Shown: piece by piece, positions 38,153 to 50,192 of the stretch
Layout: every line of letters begins with the position of its first letter
How positions within the stretch are numbered: the first letter of the stretch is position 1
Assembly (NCBI RefSeq): GCF_036785885.1
Contig: NC_092329.1
Coordinates: 7,192,001 to 7,256,000, forward strand
Direction: 5' to 3'
Source: Coffea arabica
Lineage: Eukaryota > Streptophyta > Magnoliopsida > Gentianales > Rubiaceae
Length of the DNA: 64,000 bases
The notes under the pieces: model-generated
Databases searched by the model: none
What the model was told of the DNA's origin: nothing
What the model saw: the letters and a program-made list of their open reading frames with translations, nothing else
Translations under genes and position numbers: made by a program

Positions 38153-40439
38153 GGCCATTTTTTTGGGGGTGTTGTGAACTTGTTAAAAGTTAGTGATTGC
38201 CATGTCCCATAGAGTTGGAAAGGAATACGCGTTAGGAGTTAAGGTTTTGGAGTTGACTTCATAAGGCCATTAAAAGCGTTGTTGGTGGTTTTAGAATGGT
38301 ATGGTTAGGAAGGTTATGTAATGGGATTACATAATTGTATAGCTAGAGGGAGGTCTTTTTCAGGGAACGTATCGAATAAGTTGTTTTACTTGCTTTTATT
38401 TTTTCTGCCAATTGGGGAGCTATTCTAATGATTCCTAATCTTGATAAGATTGTGGTTAGCATCGTTGTAATCATTGTTGTTAGATTTAATACATTTCTTT
38501 CGTTTTCGCAATGTGAACCTTGATGCTTTATTGGTTGCATGCAGTCGCAATTTGCTAGAGAGGGAAGCAGCTAAGAGACAGCAGGGGCTGCGAAAGCTCT
38601 TGCAGCGGATAAGAATTGATGCGATTATGATATCCACCCAAATTACTCTAATTGTTTTAGGTTATTTAAAAAGCATTTGAAATATATTTTAAACACCTTG
38701 TTATAATAATTTGTGATTCATAAAATTCAAATACCTCTTAAATAATCTAAACAATAAGAAGGGTTCGAGAGAATTTCAAATATTTTGTCAAATCGTTCAA
38801 TCCAAACGCAACCTGTGATATAGTTCATTAACTTCCACGAAACACTGGATTAGTTTAAGAATGCTGTGTGGTCCTGCTCTCTAATTAATGTCGCATTAAA
38901 TCTTAACTTTATGTTTCTGATGTGAAGGAATTTATTGGACTTTTAACAAGTCAGTTATGCTTACATTTCTTTCTTCGTTTATCAGCAATCAAAGGAAGAA
39001 AGCCAAGCGCAAGAAGTTTAAGGTTATCACTAATAGTTAACAATCAAATAATCAAGAAAATAAGCAGTAATCCTTTTGGTGACATAAAATGAAAATTCAC
39101 CATGACGAGCAAAAGCATATTTTATATCAAAGCTCAATTCTTCTCTTTTCTGGTAATTAAGGTTTCATTAGGGTTCGGTTGGATCAGCGTTTCTGGAAAT
39201 CTGGAAGTCCACAATTGGAGAACAGTTTGCAGTTTGTACTACATTTTGCTATCAATTTTGCTTGAACATTTTGGTGCGTCAATCACGAGCTTGATTTACT
39301 CAACACTATTTCCGAGAATTTTTTCACTTCTGACCTTTCTAAGGGGGACCCTTTTTATGGTTATTCCAGTCTGAAACTGACATTTCTTGATAGAACTTCT
39401 CAATATCATTCAACTAAAATATCAGACTCCTTAAGGACGTTACTGGGCGGGATCTACAAAACAATACAGCTATCTCTTGGGTGTACCATTGATTTTTTTT
39501 TTTTTATTCTTCTGGAATTCCAAAATCAAAATGTGCATTATTTTAAATATCTTTTTTGGCAAGTAAAAATTGGTAAACTGTCCTTAGTGCCTGAGAAGTC
39601 ATCACATCTTCTTCACACCATATCAGATTATGAGGTTTCTCAATTTTTCTGACGTTCTTGATGCCATAATGGGAATGGAACCCCCTTCTCTTTTCCGCGC
39701 GCCATTCTTGTATGCGTGTAGCCAAACCCAGCCTTTCTACACTAACAGCACTAGAAGAAAAGAAAGAAGAAATTCAAATAGAAAGGCATTGAAAAACATG
39801 CAAATTCACACAGCAAAAGTATATAGTATTTGTTTTCAGATCCGTTTGTCCTGGCTTCAATTGGCAATCAATCACAATAACCCCACATTTCCAAGATTGG
39901 ACTAAAAGCTTTTAGTTGGCAAAATTTAAGTTGAACAGATGCAAGAAAAGCCGTAGTTGAGATCCACATGGTTGTATTGATGAACCATGATTATGATATT
40001 GTTGAGTGAGCCAATTCACTCACGTATATCAATCCAGTGTTAAATGCCTTTCCGTTGGTTTATTGTGTTAAAGCAATATATTGTCTTGCCAACAAATTAA
40101 GCCCCATATTAGATTTGTCCTTTTGGCAAACACCAAGTCAATGAACGTTGGTTGTTACTTCCATTGAAATTAAGATAAAATTAGTGAAAGTGGAGCAACA
40201 TGTTGGCAAGCATACAACACATTGCTACTTTGACGGCTTACTTGCTTATTTATTTCGCATTTGCCTTTTGTTGATGCAGTTGAAGATTTAATCTAATAAC
40301 ATGAAAATGACAATTAGTTTTGAAGATAGGTACAAGCTAAATTAAAATCTTTATACTAGTCATTTCCAAAAAAAAAAAAGAAAAGTTGTTTAGTATATTT
40401 ATTACAGTATATATTGTTACATTAATACTGGTTTAAAGT
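38153..40439. other. Intergenic, no gene seen
   Basis: Several ORFs of 60-90 codons occur (for example at 39102-39374) but have no domain resemblance, codon pattern or splice context. A T-rich run lies at about 39490. Confidence 0.4.
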
Positions 40440-40440
40440 A

Positions 40441-40560
40441 TATCCCACGATCTTGTGGCGGCAAAATTAGAAATTCCAAGTTCAAGTCTTAGTGTTTCAC
40501 TAGATGTGAGTTTCTTCTTCTCATCATTATGAGTTTCTTGTAATTTCATCAAAAAAAGTA
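40441..40560 (+). repeat. Possible tRNA-derived SINE fragment
   Basis: GATCTTGTGGCGGCAAAATT resembles a degraded A-box region, and AGTTCAAGTCTTAGTG resembles a B box about 35 bp downstream. A few A-rich bases follow at the right end. Weak. Confidence 0.3.
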
Positions 40561-42349
40561 TGTCTTAGGTCATTTCATTAGTATCTGATTATTGTTCAAC
40601 CTCAATTGGAATTCAAATTCAAATTCACATTTAATGATTGATTTTCTTTGATTGGGAGGAAATGCTTGATTTTCTCGTCCGGTTACATCCGCTTGCAAAC
40701 AAAAGAAGCCGTCCTGCCCAAAAAAGGGACCAGCAGATGATGAATGTTGTGATCTTCCCTTGAAGACTAGAAAACTTCTACGCTGGACTTAAAGAAGTTA
40801 GGTTTTGTTGACCCTTCAAAAGAAGGTTTCTTCACTCTCCTTAAGGATAAATGGACCCCTTCCCCAACACCCATCTTTTCTCGTTCAAAGTGTCACCGGC
40901 ACTAGCGATCGTTCAAAACTGAATTTATGAACGGTTTAGCTAGTTCAGCCTTATGTTTAAGTGCGCGGAAATGTGCGGAAACTAAAATAGTGAGCAAAGA
41001 AAGAAAGTATTAGAGGCAAAGGAAAGTTTGTATTGTACTTGTGAACACTTACACAAGGTTGGTTACGAATGAAGAGGCTTGGCCTATTTATAGCAAATCA
41101 AGAAACTATACATGTTTCTAGAGAATTATATACAAAGTATACTTACACAGTCTCTAGAAACATCTACATAAGACCACTTTTATGTACAAGACTTTAGACT
41201 GTTCCATAAGTCTCTTGAATGACCTAGAACGTTTTGGAAGCTTCTAGCACTTGTTACATATTTTTTGCAATGTTTGGTGTAGCCTCCATGCTTTAGGCAA
41301 GTCTCCAAGGCTTGGCACTTAGTTAGGAGATTGAGGTGTAAGTCTACTAACTGTTCTAATTTTTCTGCAAGGACACTATGTACAGTAGTGTATGATTGAC
41401 CGACCGGACACGGTCACGCGGGGTCGCACGCGCGGATAGAGTGTGATCCGTGTCAAAAGAATAATAGTCTACAAGGATGTTCGCAAAACAATTGCAATTT
41501 GCAAAATAGATGTGTAAATATAATATCGCCAGTTCAATATTTGATAAGTTGGGATCTGTCATTCAATTGAGGCTGATAATCTAAAATATTGAACTGGCTA
41601 AACAATGGCATTTGGTTAATGCATTTCAAGGTTTATTCTTGAAATTTTACAAAACGAGTAAGTACACTAAATATATATTTTTTCTGTTAATCAATTGATT
41701 GATTTTACCAAGCAAATGGTACACTTTGCTAATGCTCAGGTGATAGAATTTGTTTTTCTTTTTTTTTTTTTGGATAAAAAAAGAGACTAATATTATTAGT
41801 AAACTAGTTGGAAATCGTCTAACATTATTTACTTGACAAAAAAGTAGCACTAATGACAGAAAATATATAGAACATGTCACAAATATATCTGATATGAAAA
41901 ATCATCATTAGATTTAATAGAATTATAATAAGATAAGAAAGATTACACTGCAAATCACAATCTATCAGATCTAACCAATTGCACGAGTTGCTCTATAAAT
42001 ATTTGTGCATGTTTGTTATGTTAGATTTGTTACCAAATTGGTTCAAGTTTAAAATTAATGTTGAGATCCGATGAGAAGACCCCAAAAAAATTCCAAATCT
42101 AAACAAAACTCTTACTAGAATAGCCTAGAAGAGAAGAAAACTTTTACTAGTAAACATTAGGAGAGAGAAAAGAAGGGAGACCTTGGTTTGAAACTAAAAT
42201 CTCCCTCCTATGAAGGAAGAACAGTGAAGAGAAGGTTGTTCGGATTGGCTGATTTGGGAAGGATGAATGATAGAATTCGTTAACAAGGCTTACATTTTGC
42301 GAATAAGCTTATAACTCTTCATATTAAATTTGTAAAGATATTCACCTTT
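40561..42349. other. Intergenic, no gene seen
   Basis: Nothing coding recognised. A locally CG-rich patch lies at about 41400-41450. A run of T near 41760 is followed by AT-rich sequence. Confidence 0.4.
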
Positions 42350-42700
42350 TTTTTTAAAAAAAAATCGTCTTTATTAAAAAAATGTACAACTTTATTATCA
42401 AAATGTACTGATTTATACTACTAGTTAGTCTAATCGATAATATTAGAAGAATAATGCATCATAGTATACCACATTATTTTGAAACAAATGCACTACTTTA
42501 TTAGAAAAATGTACCACTTTATGGTACAAAAGGTTTGTCGTTTCATCATAAAAACAAAAAAAAAATTATTGAAAAAACCTACCTCCTTATTCTGAAAATG
42601 TCCCACTATAGAGTTACCACTTGAAAAACTCACCACTTAGTAGTAAAACATGTACTACACTTTTAGCAACAGAATCTGTCCATTTATTAGAAACATTTAA
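42350..42700. repeat. Degenerate minisatellite with ATGTACCACTTTAT-like units
   Basis: Variants of AAAATGTACCACTTTATTAG recur about every 25-60 bp (AAATGTACAACTTTATTATC, AAATGTACTGATTTATAC, AAATGTACCACTTTATGG, AAAATGTCCCACTATAG and others). A further isolated copy lies near 43060. Confidence 0.5.
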
Positions 42701-43371
42701 CAATTCCTTTTTTTTTTAAAATTTATAATTTTCTATGAGTGGTAAATTCTCGGTGGCAAGCTGGTATATTTGCTTAACCTAGTTGTAAACTTCGCTAATT
42801 AAGTGGGACAATCCCTGATAAAATAATATTTTTATTTCTAATCAAGAAATATATTTATGTGCTATAGTTATTTTTCTCATTTCAAACTTGAATTACCTAG
42901 TAACATTACTCACGGCACCATGAATTAATCTACTCGTTCATATTTGAAGAATTTCTACGCACTAGTGCATGAAACTACTTTCCTTCTTAGTTGATCTTGA
43001 TTCTCGGGAATGGTTCCAAAGAAGCCTGCTTTAGCAACAATATCTTGCACTACTTTATTATTAGAAAAATGTACCACTCATATTATTTGTTTCTTTTTTT
43101 TTGGTACTAATTATTTGTTCCAATAAACATTTCTTAGGATTGAACATAGCCAATTAGTAAAGCACCTTCGTTCCTCATTTTAAGCGACGATCTCGTTTTG
43201 CCTGTATCCTTCTTCCAGCCTTCTCTCTCCTTCTAAGAGAAACTACCAGCAAAGAAAAACGCTACTTTTTTTTTTTGACAGACAAGAAGGACACTTTTTC
43301 AGTTGATACTAGTGAATCACTTTTTTTTCACAAAAAATCATATACTCAAATTTTGCTATCAATCTTAAAAT
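42701..43371. other. Intergenic, no gene seen
   Basis: AT-rich spacer with T runs at about 43095 and 43270. Confidence 0.35.
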
Positions 43372-43510
43372 TGTGGCCCTTACAGGGTGATCCAGCGATA
43401 AGCGGCTCTTAAGATTTTGGGTTCGAATTTTACCTGGACTTAAACCCACGTGACTCGCTCGGAGTCGCTGCATGAGGCCGTAGTTTCGAGTTACCAAAAA
43501 CAAAAAATCT
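43372..43510 (+). repeat. tRNA-derived SINE
   Basis: AGGGTGATCCAGCGATAAGCGG has the spacing of a tRNA-like A box. GGGTTCGAATTTTACC is a near-perfect B box about 35 bp later. The following block (CCTGGACTTAAACCCACGTG, ACTCGCTCGGAGTCGCTGCA) is a non-tRNA SINE body and ends in an A-rich tail near 43495-43510. It does not fold as a complete tRNA. Confidence 0.55.
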
Positions 43511-43822
43511 AAAAATTATGTTGACCAGTGATTTGTAAGAATTGGTGTTCTGTAATCCCGAAAACATGCCCAGTGACACTAGTTACAAAAACCGCACCCA
43601 TCATTGTTGTAAAATAAATATAAGCAAGTTAGAGAGCGTGTCAGGAATGATAAAGAAGTCGCCTGATCTGTAAACCAAATTAGTACGATATATAATACAA
43701 GGAAATAGAGGGTATAAAAATATAAATTGTGTTTTAATATTCGATCTCAAAAAAGAATCAAAGAATTTGTGACATGACTACATCTCCATCTCCTAGACTT
43801 GTGTACGATTACATTTAGTGTT

Positions 43823-44797
43823 TCAGACCAATGTAGAACATGAGGATGTTGAAGGATCAACGAAGGCTGGAAGAAGGTATTTCTTGCCATTTGTACCATG
43901 TGCATTATAGCTTGCACCAGTTGTAGGGTCGACCAAGAGCTTCCCAGGATATCCTGGGTAAGCCCCACGCCCAAAAACCCCAGTACAAGCCGAGGCAGCC
44001 TCAAGTGGTGCATTTGCAGGTCCTTGGAAGTAGCCATTTCCGAAGGGGTTGGTCACTGTCCCAGCCAAAAGGGTAGCAACATTGATGACCATTCCATCCA
44101 AACCCACATTGTTGTTGGGTGCAACCAGTGGTGGAGTCTGAGGTCCGTACATGGGTTGGTAGAATGGCCACGCACATTGACCAGGGCATTGGGTCGCTGA
44201 GTTTCCAACCCAGATGTAAGCAAACTTGTAAATCTTTCCCTTAGCAGAGGCAATCTTGGAACTTAACAGTGAACCATGGGTCCCGCAGGTGCTTGAGCAG
44301 AACCCATCAACTGCAACATCTGAAGCTGTTAGTACAACGTTGATGGCATTCTTTTGTTCACCCTTGGCTGCCAGTTCTTCAATTTGATTCCTAGTAAGAG
44401 ATTTACCCAAAGAACAGCTCTCGTCGATAACTTGGGTACCCAGTGAGAGGATCAGGGGAGAGGCTTTCTTGGATTTGAGCAAATGGTAGTATTTCTCAGT
44501 GGCCTTCCACCACGTGGCGACAGATGGTTCGTTGGTTGTGGGGTTTGAAGAGGAGGTGGACAATGAGGTAACGAAATCTGCAATTATAGCTCTTTCTGAA
44601 GGGTTGAATTTGCCATACCAGATTAAGTTAATTGAGATTTTGCCACTAAGAAGAGGGCCATTGTGGTATTGAAAGACCATCGTGTTTTGGTCATCTTGGG
44701 TGGTGGGCTTGGGGACTTGCCTGCCAGCCATTGTGAAATGGACTAATGAAACGATTATGGCGAGTTGGAAAAATAGATGGCTGTGAAAGAAAGCCAT
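43823..44797 (-). CDS. EXO: EXORDIUM-like / PHI-1 family secreted protein (second copy)
   Basis: Single-exon gene of 324 residues. The first ~24 residues are hydrophobic ([17 protein letters not shown]) and should act as a signal peptide. The PHI-1 domain follows with the family blocks [95 protein letters not shown] and [16 protein letters not shown]. It is about 16 residues longer than its neighbour at 37061-37987 through small insertions before and within the Cys-rich middle, and is clearly a different family member rather than a fresh copy. The upstream ATGs near 44805-45081 belong to ORFs in other frames and lack the family start. Probable role: extracellular growth regulator; mechanism unknown. 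Confidence 0.95.
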   Translation of the reverse strand: MAFFHSHLFFQLAIIVSLVHFTMAGRQVPKPTTQDDQNTMVFQYHNGPLLSGKISINLIWYGKFNPSERAIIADFVTSLSTSSSNPTTNEPSVATWWKATEKYYHLLKSKKASPLILSLGTQVIDESCSLGKSLTRNQIEELAAKGEQKNAINVVLTASDVAVDGFCSSTCGTHGSLLSSKIASAKGKIYKFAYIWVGNSATQCPGQCAWPFYQPMYGPQTPPLVAPNNNVGLDGMVINVATLLAGTVTNPFGNGYFQGPANAPLEAASACTGVFGRGAYPGYPGKLLVDPTTGASYNAHGTNGKKYLLPAFVDPSTSSCSTLV

Positions 44798-44925
44798 TTT
44801 AATGAATAGTTCTTGAAATTTTCGAAGAAGAGCAACGAAAGGACAACTGGGTTTTGGTTATTGGCTTGAGTTCTAGAGGAATGTGAAGCAGTCTTGGAGT
44901 GAAGAAGAAGTCGTCGTTGGTTTGA

Positions 44926-44933
44926 TATATATA
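44926..44933 (-). promoter_or_regulatory. Probable TATA box of the second EXORDIUM-like gene
   Basis: TATATATA on the minus strand about 130 bp before the ATG. Confidence 0.5.
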
Positions 44934-45240
44934 GTGCTGAAAAGTTGCTTGGAATGACGAATCTCCACCAGGGAGAAGGCAGAAGGAAGGTGCACGAAAG
45001 CAAAGTAAGATACAGCTGCATGATAACGTGTTGTGTTGGGACATGGGAACTTGGGAGCTGGGGTAGGCTCCCCCTTGCCAAAGAATCTACACTTGGATCA
45101 CAGCGTTATTACAGCTAATGCCGTAGGGTACTTGCGGGACAGAAATGTGCCAGCGTACTAGAAAAGCAAAGGATTTAGGGGATGTTTTATTCGGTCAGTC
45201 GAGACTTGAGGGAGGATTCTAGATGGTGACAAAAGTCCAT

Positions 45241-45390
45241 TCTTCAGTGCTAGGTAGACATGAACTCATTTTCATAATTGAAGTTCTTGTCCTTGTTCTC
45301 TTTTTCTCTCTTTCTTCAGTGCTAGCTAGACATGAACTGATTTTTCTAAAACGAGAAGTTCTTGCTCTTGTTCTCTTTCTTCTCTCTTTC
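45241..45390. repeat. Two-copy tandem repeat (~72-78 bp unit)
   Basis: TCTTCAGTGCTAG(G/C)TAGACATGAACT..GAAGTTCTTG(T/C)(C/T)CTTGTTCTCTTT occurs at 45241 and again at 45313. It lies upstream of the second EXORDIUM-like gene. Confidence 0.85.
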
Positions 45391-45663
45391 TTATATTTTA
45401 TGTTTAGTTTTTTTTTGTTTTAGCTTTTTAAAATGGGTCATGCCAGGGCATATTGCTTAGGATACTTTAATCCAGTTGAATGGCTCACATGGCTGCAGTC
45501 AAGAACATCGTGCTTCCTTTGCCTAAAGATCTGAGTCACTTTCTTTATTTTAATTGTTTTGGTTAATTCTTTATATTCGCTTCACAAATTCATCCCCTCT
45601 AACCTAAACAAAGGGCAAAAAGAGAATCATTCCTTCCGAATTTCTAGGACTTTGAGTAAATAG

Positions 45664-46031
45664 CACAAATCTTACACCAGACCTTTCCAGGTAATTGGAC
45701 GTATAAGGTGCATCTATGAGCAAAAATAAAAATGGTTTTGTTGCTCTCCACTACAATTGCTGTTTCGATGAGTACCTGATCAATCATAAAGCCCATTGAA
45801 GAAAATAAAAACTTGTATTTCAGCAATTTGTAGTTTTTTTTTTGGTATATGGAAGGTCTCAAATCCGAAAGATCTCATTTACGTTTTCGTCCCTCGTAAC
45901 ACTCAATTGATCTCTCCCCTAGTAATTTGTAGGTTACTAGATAGTTTCTGAATTTTTTTATTACTTTTCTGAGGCATAATGGTAGAAAATGCATTCAATG
46001 TGTGAGGCAAGGCAATCTCATTGTTGACCTG
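45664..46031. repeat. 0.9-kb direct repeat, copy A, part 1
   Basis: Nearly identical to 62668-63020 (ATCTTACACCAGACCTTTCC.. through CAAGGCAATCTCATTGTTG). Interrupted at 46032 by the Ty3 element, whose target duplication ACCTG is 46027-46031. Confidence 0.9.
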
Positions 46032-47465
46032 TGACAGGTCGTCAGCCTGTGCAATAATAAAACCTGCTCAAACTAAAAGTAATTTCTGTAGATAGCAGTA
46101 AGCAGGGTCGAATCCACAGGGACTGGGAGTAATTGTTCGTTTCCAAATTCACAGTAACGAAGGGGGTGTTTTATATCAGGAGTGACAATTTAAACAATTC
46201 AACTAAAAATAAAATGATAAAAGTAAAATAACCAACTAGAAATTAAATAACAAGTTACTAAAATCTAATAAGTGATAATCAAGGATCTAGCCAAGAAATA
46301 ACTTCAGCAATGGTTCACCTAATTGATCATCGATAAGCAAAGGCAATTCTAATTATTCATCAATAAATAGGTTATAACTACCAAACAAGCGATGGCAGTC
46401 AACCCCTCCTTACTGTGTCGGTGATCAAGGTACGCCCGTTAATCACTGCTCTAATTGAGAAATAATCCTAGGTACGCCCATAGAATTTAATTCCCCAATT
46501 GCCTTACGTATTAGAGGAGCCCTATTCTAACCAAATAACGCACTATCAGGGTCATTTTAGATTAGCCCGTGTATTCCCATGACACAAATCTAATCATGCC
46601 AGTTGTCACTGTTTGAGGTAATTAAACAATTACGGATTCAATACCCCAATTGACAATAGATTACCAAATCAATTAATTATCTGGATCCAAGACAATCAAA
46701 TAATTAAATAACCATAAGCATAATAATCAGGGAATACACGAATACCAATAAATAAAAGGGAAAGATTAAATTAAATCGATCTCACAGTTTTCAGGTGACC
46801 CAAAGCATCCGTCGTTTCTTGACTAGAACGAGGGGATTAGCTCATATTGGATGAACTAAGCCCGCGGGAAATTTCAGCAGAAGTCACGGCCATTGTATGC
46901 ATTTCAAGAGCCGCAATTCGTCAAACACTTAGTGAGCAAATGTAAGGCACATGTAACAAATTGAAGCCCTTTATTGTTCCTAGCATCCGCAGAGCAAAAT
47001 CATTCACAAGGTGCAAGAAGGAAAAGTCAAAGAAAGCTGACAAAAAGCTTCCTCCTCACATTCGTACATGTCTTAAGCCAAAAAGTAAAGTACAAGGGAA
47101 AAGTCAACAATTTTCTTTGCTAAGCTCAAGACGAAAAGCTAAGAATTAAAGCCAGCCCTTTTTGATCCTTTTTCTTCCTTCTTATTGCGGCGGCTCACCA
47201 GGAGGGAGAAGCCCTCCGTCAGTCATTCCTTTAAGAAAATTACCAAAATGGGCGTGACATCTCGTGTTCCAAAAGTGCCCCTGGGACAAGCTTTATCATC
47301 TGAATTCTTTTCCTGTCAATTTGGCACCTGTTATCATATTTTCGTTCTACTCCCTGAAATATACGTAAATTAAGGAAAATGAGTAGAATCCAGCAATTAA
47401 TCCACATCAAGTCAGGTAATAGGGGAAAATAATAATAAAATAAATAGATAAATTTTAGCCTATCA
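46032..47465 (-). repeat. 3' LTR (left copy) of the Ty3 element
   Basis: 1434 bp; ends TGACAGGTCGTC on the left and AGCCTATCA on the right in plus orientation, i.e. TGATAGG..CCTGTCA on the element strand. Matches the right LTR. Short ORFs inside both LTRs (46961-47149 and 56868-57056) are duplicates of LTR sequence, not genes. Confidence 0.95.
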
Positions 47466-47480
47466 ATTCCCCCCACACCT
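47466..47480 (-). other. Polypurine tract of the Ty3 element
   Basis: On the element strand AGGTGTGGGGGGAAT lies directly before the 3' LTR. It is preceded by TTGAGGACAAGCAAAG, a signature common upstream of the purine tract in plant Ty3 elements. A second CCCCCCACACCTA/TTGTCCTCAA block occurs at about 48489-48520, an apparent duplicated tract. Confidence 0.85.
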
Positions 47481-50192
47481 AAACTTTGCTTGTCCTCAAG
47501 CATAAGACACCAAAATTTGATAATGGTCATTGCCCAATCTACCAAATTGCCAAGATATTCAAGAAAGAACCACATATCGGGCACTAGTAATTAAAATCCG
47601 AGAGGCATCCCCCCAGTTAGCCTCTAAACCACAAACTCCTTCAATTTCCAAATTAACTAATCTAAGGAAAAGGAATGGCACGCAACATTTATCAGCTAAT
47701 GGTCCAAATATTCACACAAGACCCCATATTAAGTCCATAAACTAGCAAGCTCTCCTATTATTTATTCTCCCCTTTTTTTTGTTTTTTTATTTTTTTATTT
47801 ATTTATTTTTTTTAAGCAATCATAATATTTGACACAAGAAGACTTAGTCTCTAGCCGCCGGAGCCTTTTGACGCGGACTCCAACATTTTTAGATGAAGGA
47901 GCCCGGTTACTCAGCTCCTACCGCTATACGACCACGTACTCATATAAAGCACCACCTTTTGACGCGAAAATCGACACTTTTAGGTGCCGATTCCCGGTTA
48001 CTCAGTAGTGGTTATTAGCGGAGTACAGTCAAGTTTATTCACAACCAAACAAAGCCAAAAACACGAAATACCAACACTAGCAACCAAGCATAGGGGCAGC
48101 TCGCCTCATTATTGCCAAACATGGAGAACTGGAGTCAATATTGGACCAGTTCACCTCAAAATGCCAACAGTCATTCCCAACGCCTAGAAAAGTTAACAAA
48201 GAAATCAAAAGAGCCAAGCAATCCGATATTCACCAAGGAGATATCTTGGATCCAACCACATCAATCCCGATACCTTTGTATTTAAAAACTTGGCAAAAGT
48301 AGACTTGGAGTCAATAAGTCCACATCTCAATTTTTGGCATTCACATGAAAGGTAAGCACCAAGACGAAAGAACGAAAACGAGCAACTAGAAATAAAACTA
48401 AGAAAAACTACTAAAAAGTAAAAATTTTTTTCTTTTTTTCTTTTTTTTTTTTTTACTAAAAACGGAAAACACTAGCACCCCCTTAGATCCCCCCACACCT
48501 ATAGGACACATTGTCCTCAATGTGACAAATAACCAACAAAAGTGGGTGAGAGGACAGCAACACTTCCCTGAAATCCGGTCAAAGAGGTGGGCGAGGTGGA
48601 GCTGGAGGAGCAAAGCCCGTATGATGCAGAAATTGCGCCAAATTCTCACCATGTCTCTCAACAGTTAGCTCAAAGCTACAGAAGCTCCAACAGGTATGGA
48701 AACCAGCAAATGCAACTAGCAAAGGAAACTCAAGCAGAACAAAGCAAGAATTTCCCAGTAATCACCCAATCAATAACAAAAAAGAAGAATTCCAGCAATT
48801 AAAAATGCCCAGTCAAAGCCTTCCCACTTCAAAAGTTGAAGCTATCAGTCAGAGGGTCCCCCAACAATGAAATTGTGCAAGATGAACCCCACAAAGTAAG
48901 TCAAACGGCACAGGATCTCACTCAATATGCAATAGCAGAATTAACTCAAGCAAAGCCCCCATAAAACCTCAATGATTCCCCCAGCAATGCAAGCAAAATA
49001 GACCTCAGCAAGACAATCCAACAAGCAACGTTGGGTTCAAAGGCTCCTTCAAATCGAACAAATAATCATAGCATTGTAACACATTCAAAATCTCAATAAA
49101 CGGCTCCAGTTGGCCAATTAATTGCACAATGTCACCCAATCCCAAAAGAAATAGCAGTTCCAATCAACAATAGTCCGACCAGTACCACTGGCGGAAAATC
49201 ACACAATTGGGGAAAAGACTTCCACACGGCCAAAATACCCACTGCTGACGAACCCAGATAGCACGATTCAATTTGTAGAAAATTGGGAGTAAGATTCAAA
49301 TACCTCCACTGGTACCACTCCAGGTGACGGGCAGAGCAGCGGCGGCGCACGATGGCAACACCAATGGTGTCGGCTTGGGCTGGTGGAGCGCGCGGCAGGG
49401 GAGCAGAGCTCGCGCGAGGGCTTCGGGTACAGCCAAGAGAGAGACAGATGGGCAGCTGTGGAGTGCTGCCGCGGCTGGCGCAGTTGTCGCCGCGCTCCAG
49501 AGAGAGAGGTGAGTGAGTGCAGGGGGCTGGAGCTGCTGACTGAAGGCGCGGCTGCCAAAGTGGATGGCGGAGGCTACTGGTGGCCGGCTGCCGCGCGAGC
49601 TGCGCCTGAGAAGCTGGCCCGCGCGCGAGGCTCTATGGGTCTCGGCCAAAAGGGGCGGCGGCGCAAGCTGCGGTTGGTGGTTGGAGCCGCTGGTCGATGG
49701 CGAGGAAGAGCGGGAATGGGAGGCGGCTTGCGCAGAGGTGGGCGGCGCGAATTGAAAAGAGAAGAAGAAAGAAAGAAAAGAGAAAGAAGAGAAAGAAAAA
49801 AGAGAGAAATTGATGTTTTTTTTTTTTTTTTTTTTGAAATTTGGAAACTAAAGCTACGGTGATAAGAAATGTTTATTCTATTTTTTTTTTTTTTGAATCC
49901 TTACCTTTCCTGCGAACGTGACGCGGGCGCGTCATGAGGGCAAGAGAGCTCCCAGAAGTTTCTGAATTTTCTGATCGTGAGCTTCCTGCACATCATCACG
50001 CGGGCACGTCATGACTGAAGGGCACCTATAAATCAGCAAAAACGAAAACTGAAACCCAAAATCAGTCGAATTCAAGGAGAATACATCTAAACTACCACAC
50101 GAAAATGAACAAACAATTAAAAGGAACAATTGGGTTGCCTCCCAAGGAGCGCCTTTCTTTAATGTCTTTGGCTAGACATTGAACACCACTCT
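47481..50192 (-). other. Non-coding 3' interior of the Ty3 element
   Basis: The 2.7 kb between the protease stop and the 3' LTR, where RT and integrase would be expected. No RT (YxDD) or integrase motif was found in any frame. The block CCTTTTGACGCG..CCCGGTTACTCAG occurs twice (about 47865-47922 and 47955-48007). A strongly GC-rich patch occupies about 49320-49760. Confidence 0.7.
49320..49760. other. GC-rich island inside the Ty3 element
   Basis: About 440 bp of GC-rich sequence (GCGGCGGCGCAC, GGCGCGGCTGCC, GCGCGCGAGGC) in an otherwise AT-rich element. Long ORFs are open in several frames on both strands, as expected of high GC. None has a recognisable domain. Possibly a captured piece of another locus. 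Confidence 0.5.

Noticed and set aside
39102-39374. 90-codon hydrophobic ORF
   Set aside because: No family resemblance, no splice or promoter context, ordinary intergenic composition.
42350-42700. CRISPR-like array
   Set aside because: The genome is eukaryotic, and the repeats are degenerate with irregular spacing.
43372-43510. A functional tRNA gene
   Set aside because: The A and B boxes are present, but the acceptor stem does not pair and an unrelated body follows; a SINE fits better.
44755-45081. 108-codon ORF overlapping the start of the second EXORDIUM-like gene
   Set aside because: Different frame from the signal peptide and domain, with no similarity of its own.
46961-47373. Two small ORFs that recur almost unchanged at 56868-57280
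   Set aside because: Both pairs lie inside the duplicated LTRs; the apparent conservation is LTR identity, not coding constraint.
49268-49862. Several overlapping ORFs of 96-159 codons on both strands
   Set aside because: They arise from high GC content; none has domain motifs, and overlapping frames on opposite strands are equally open.
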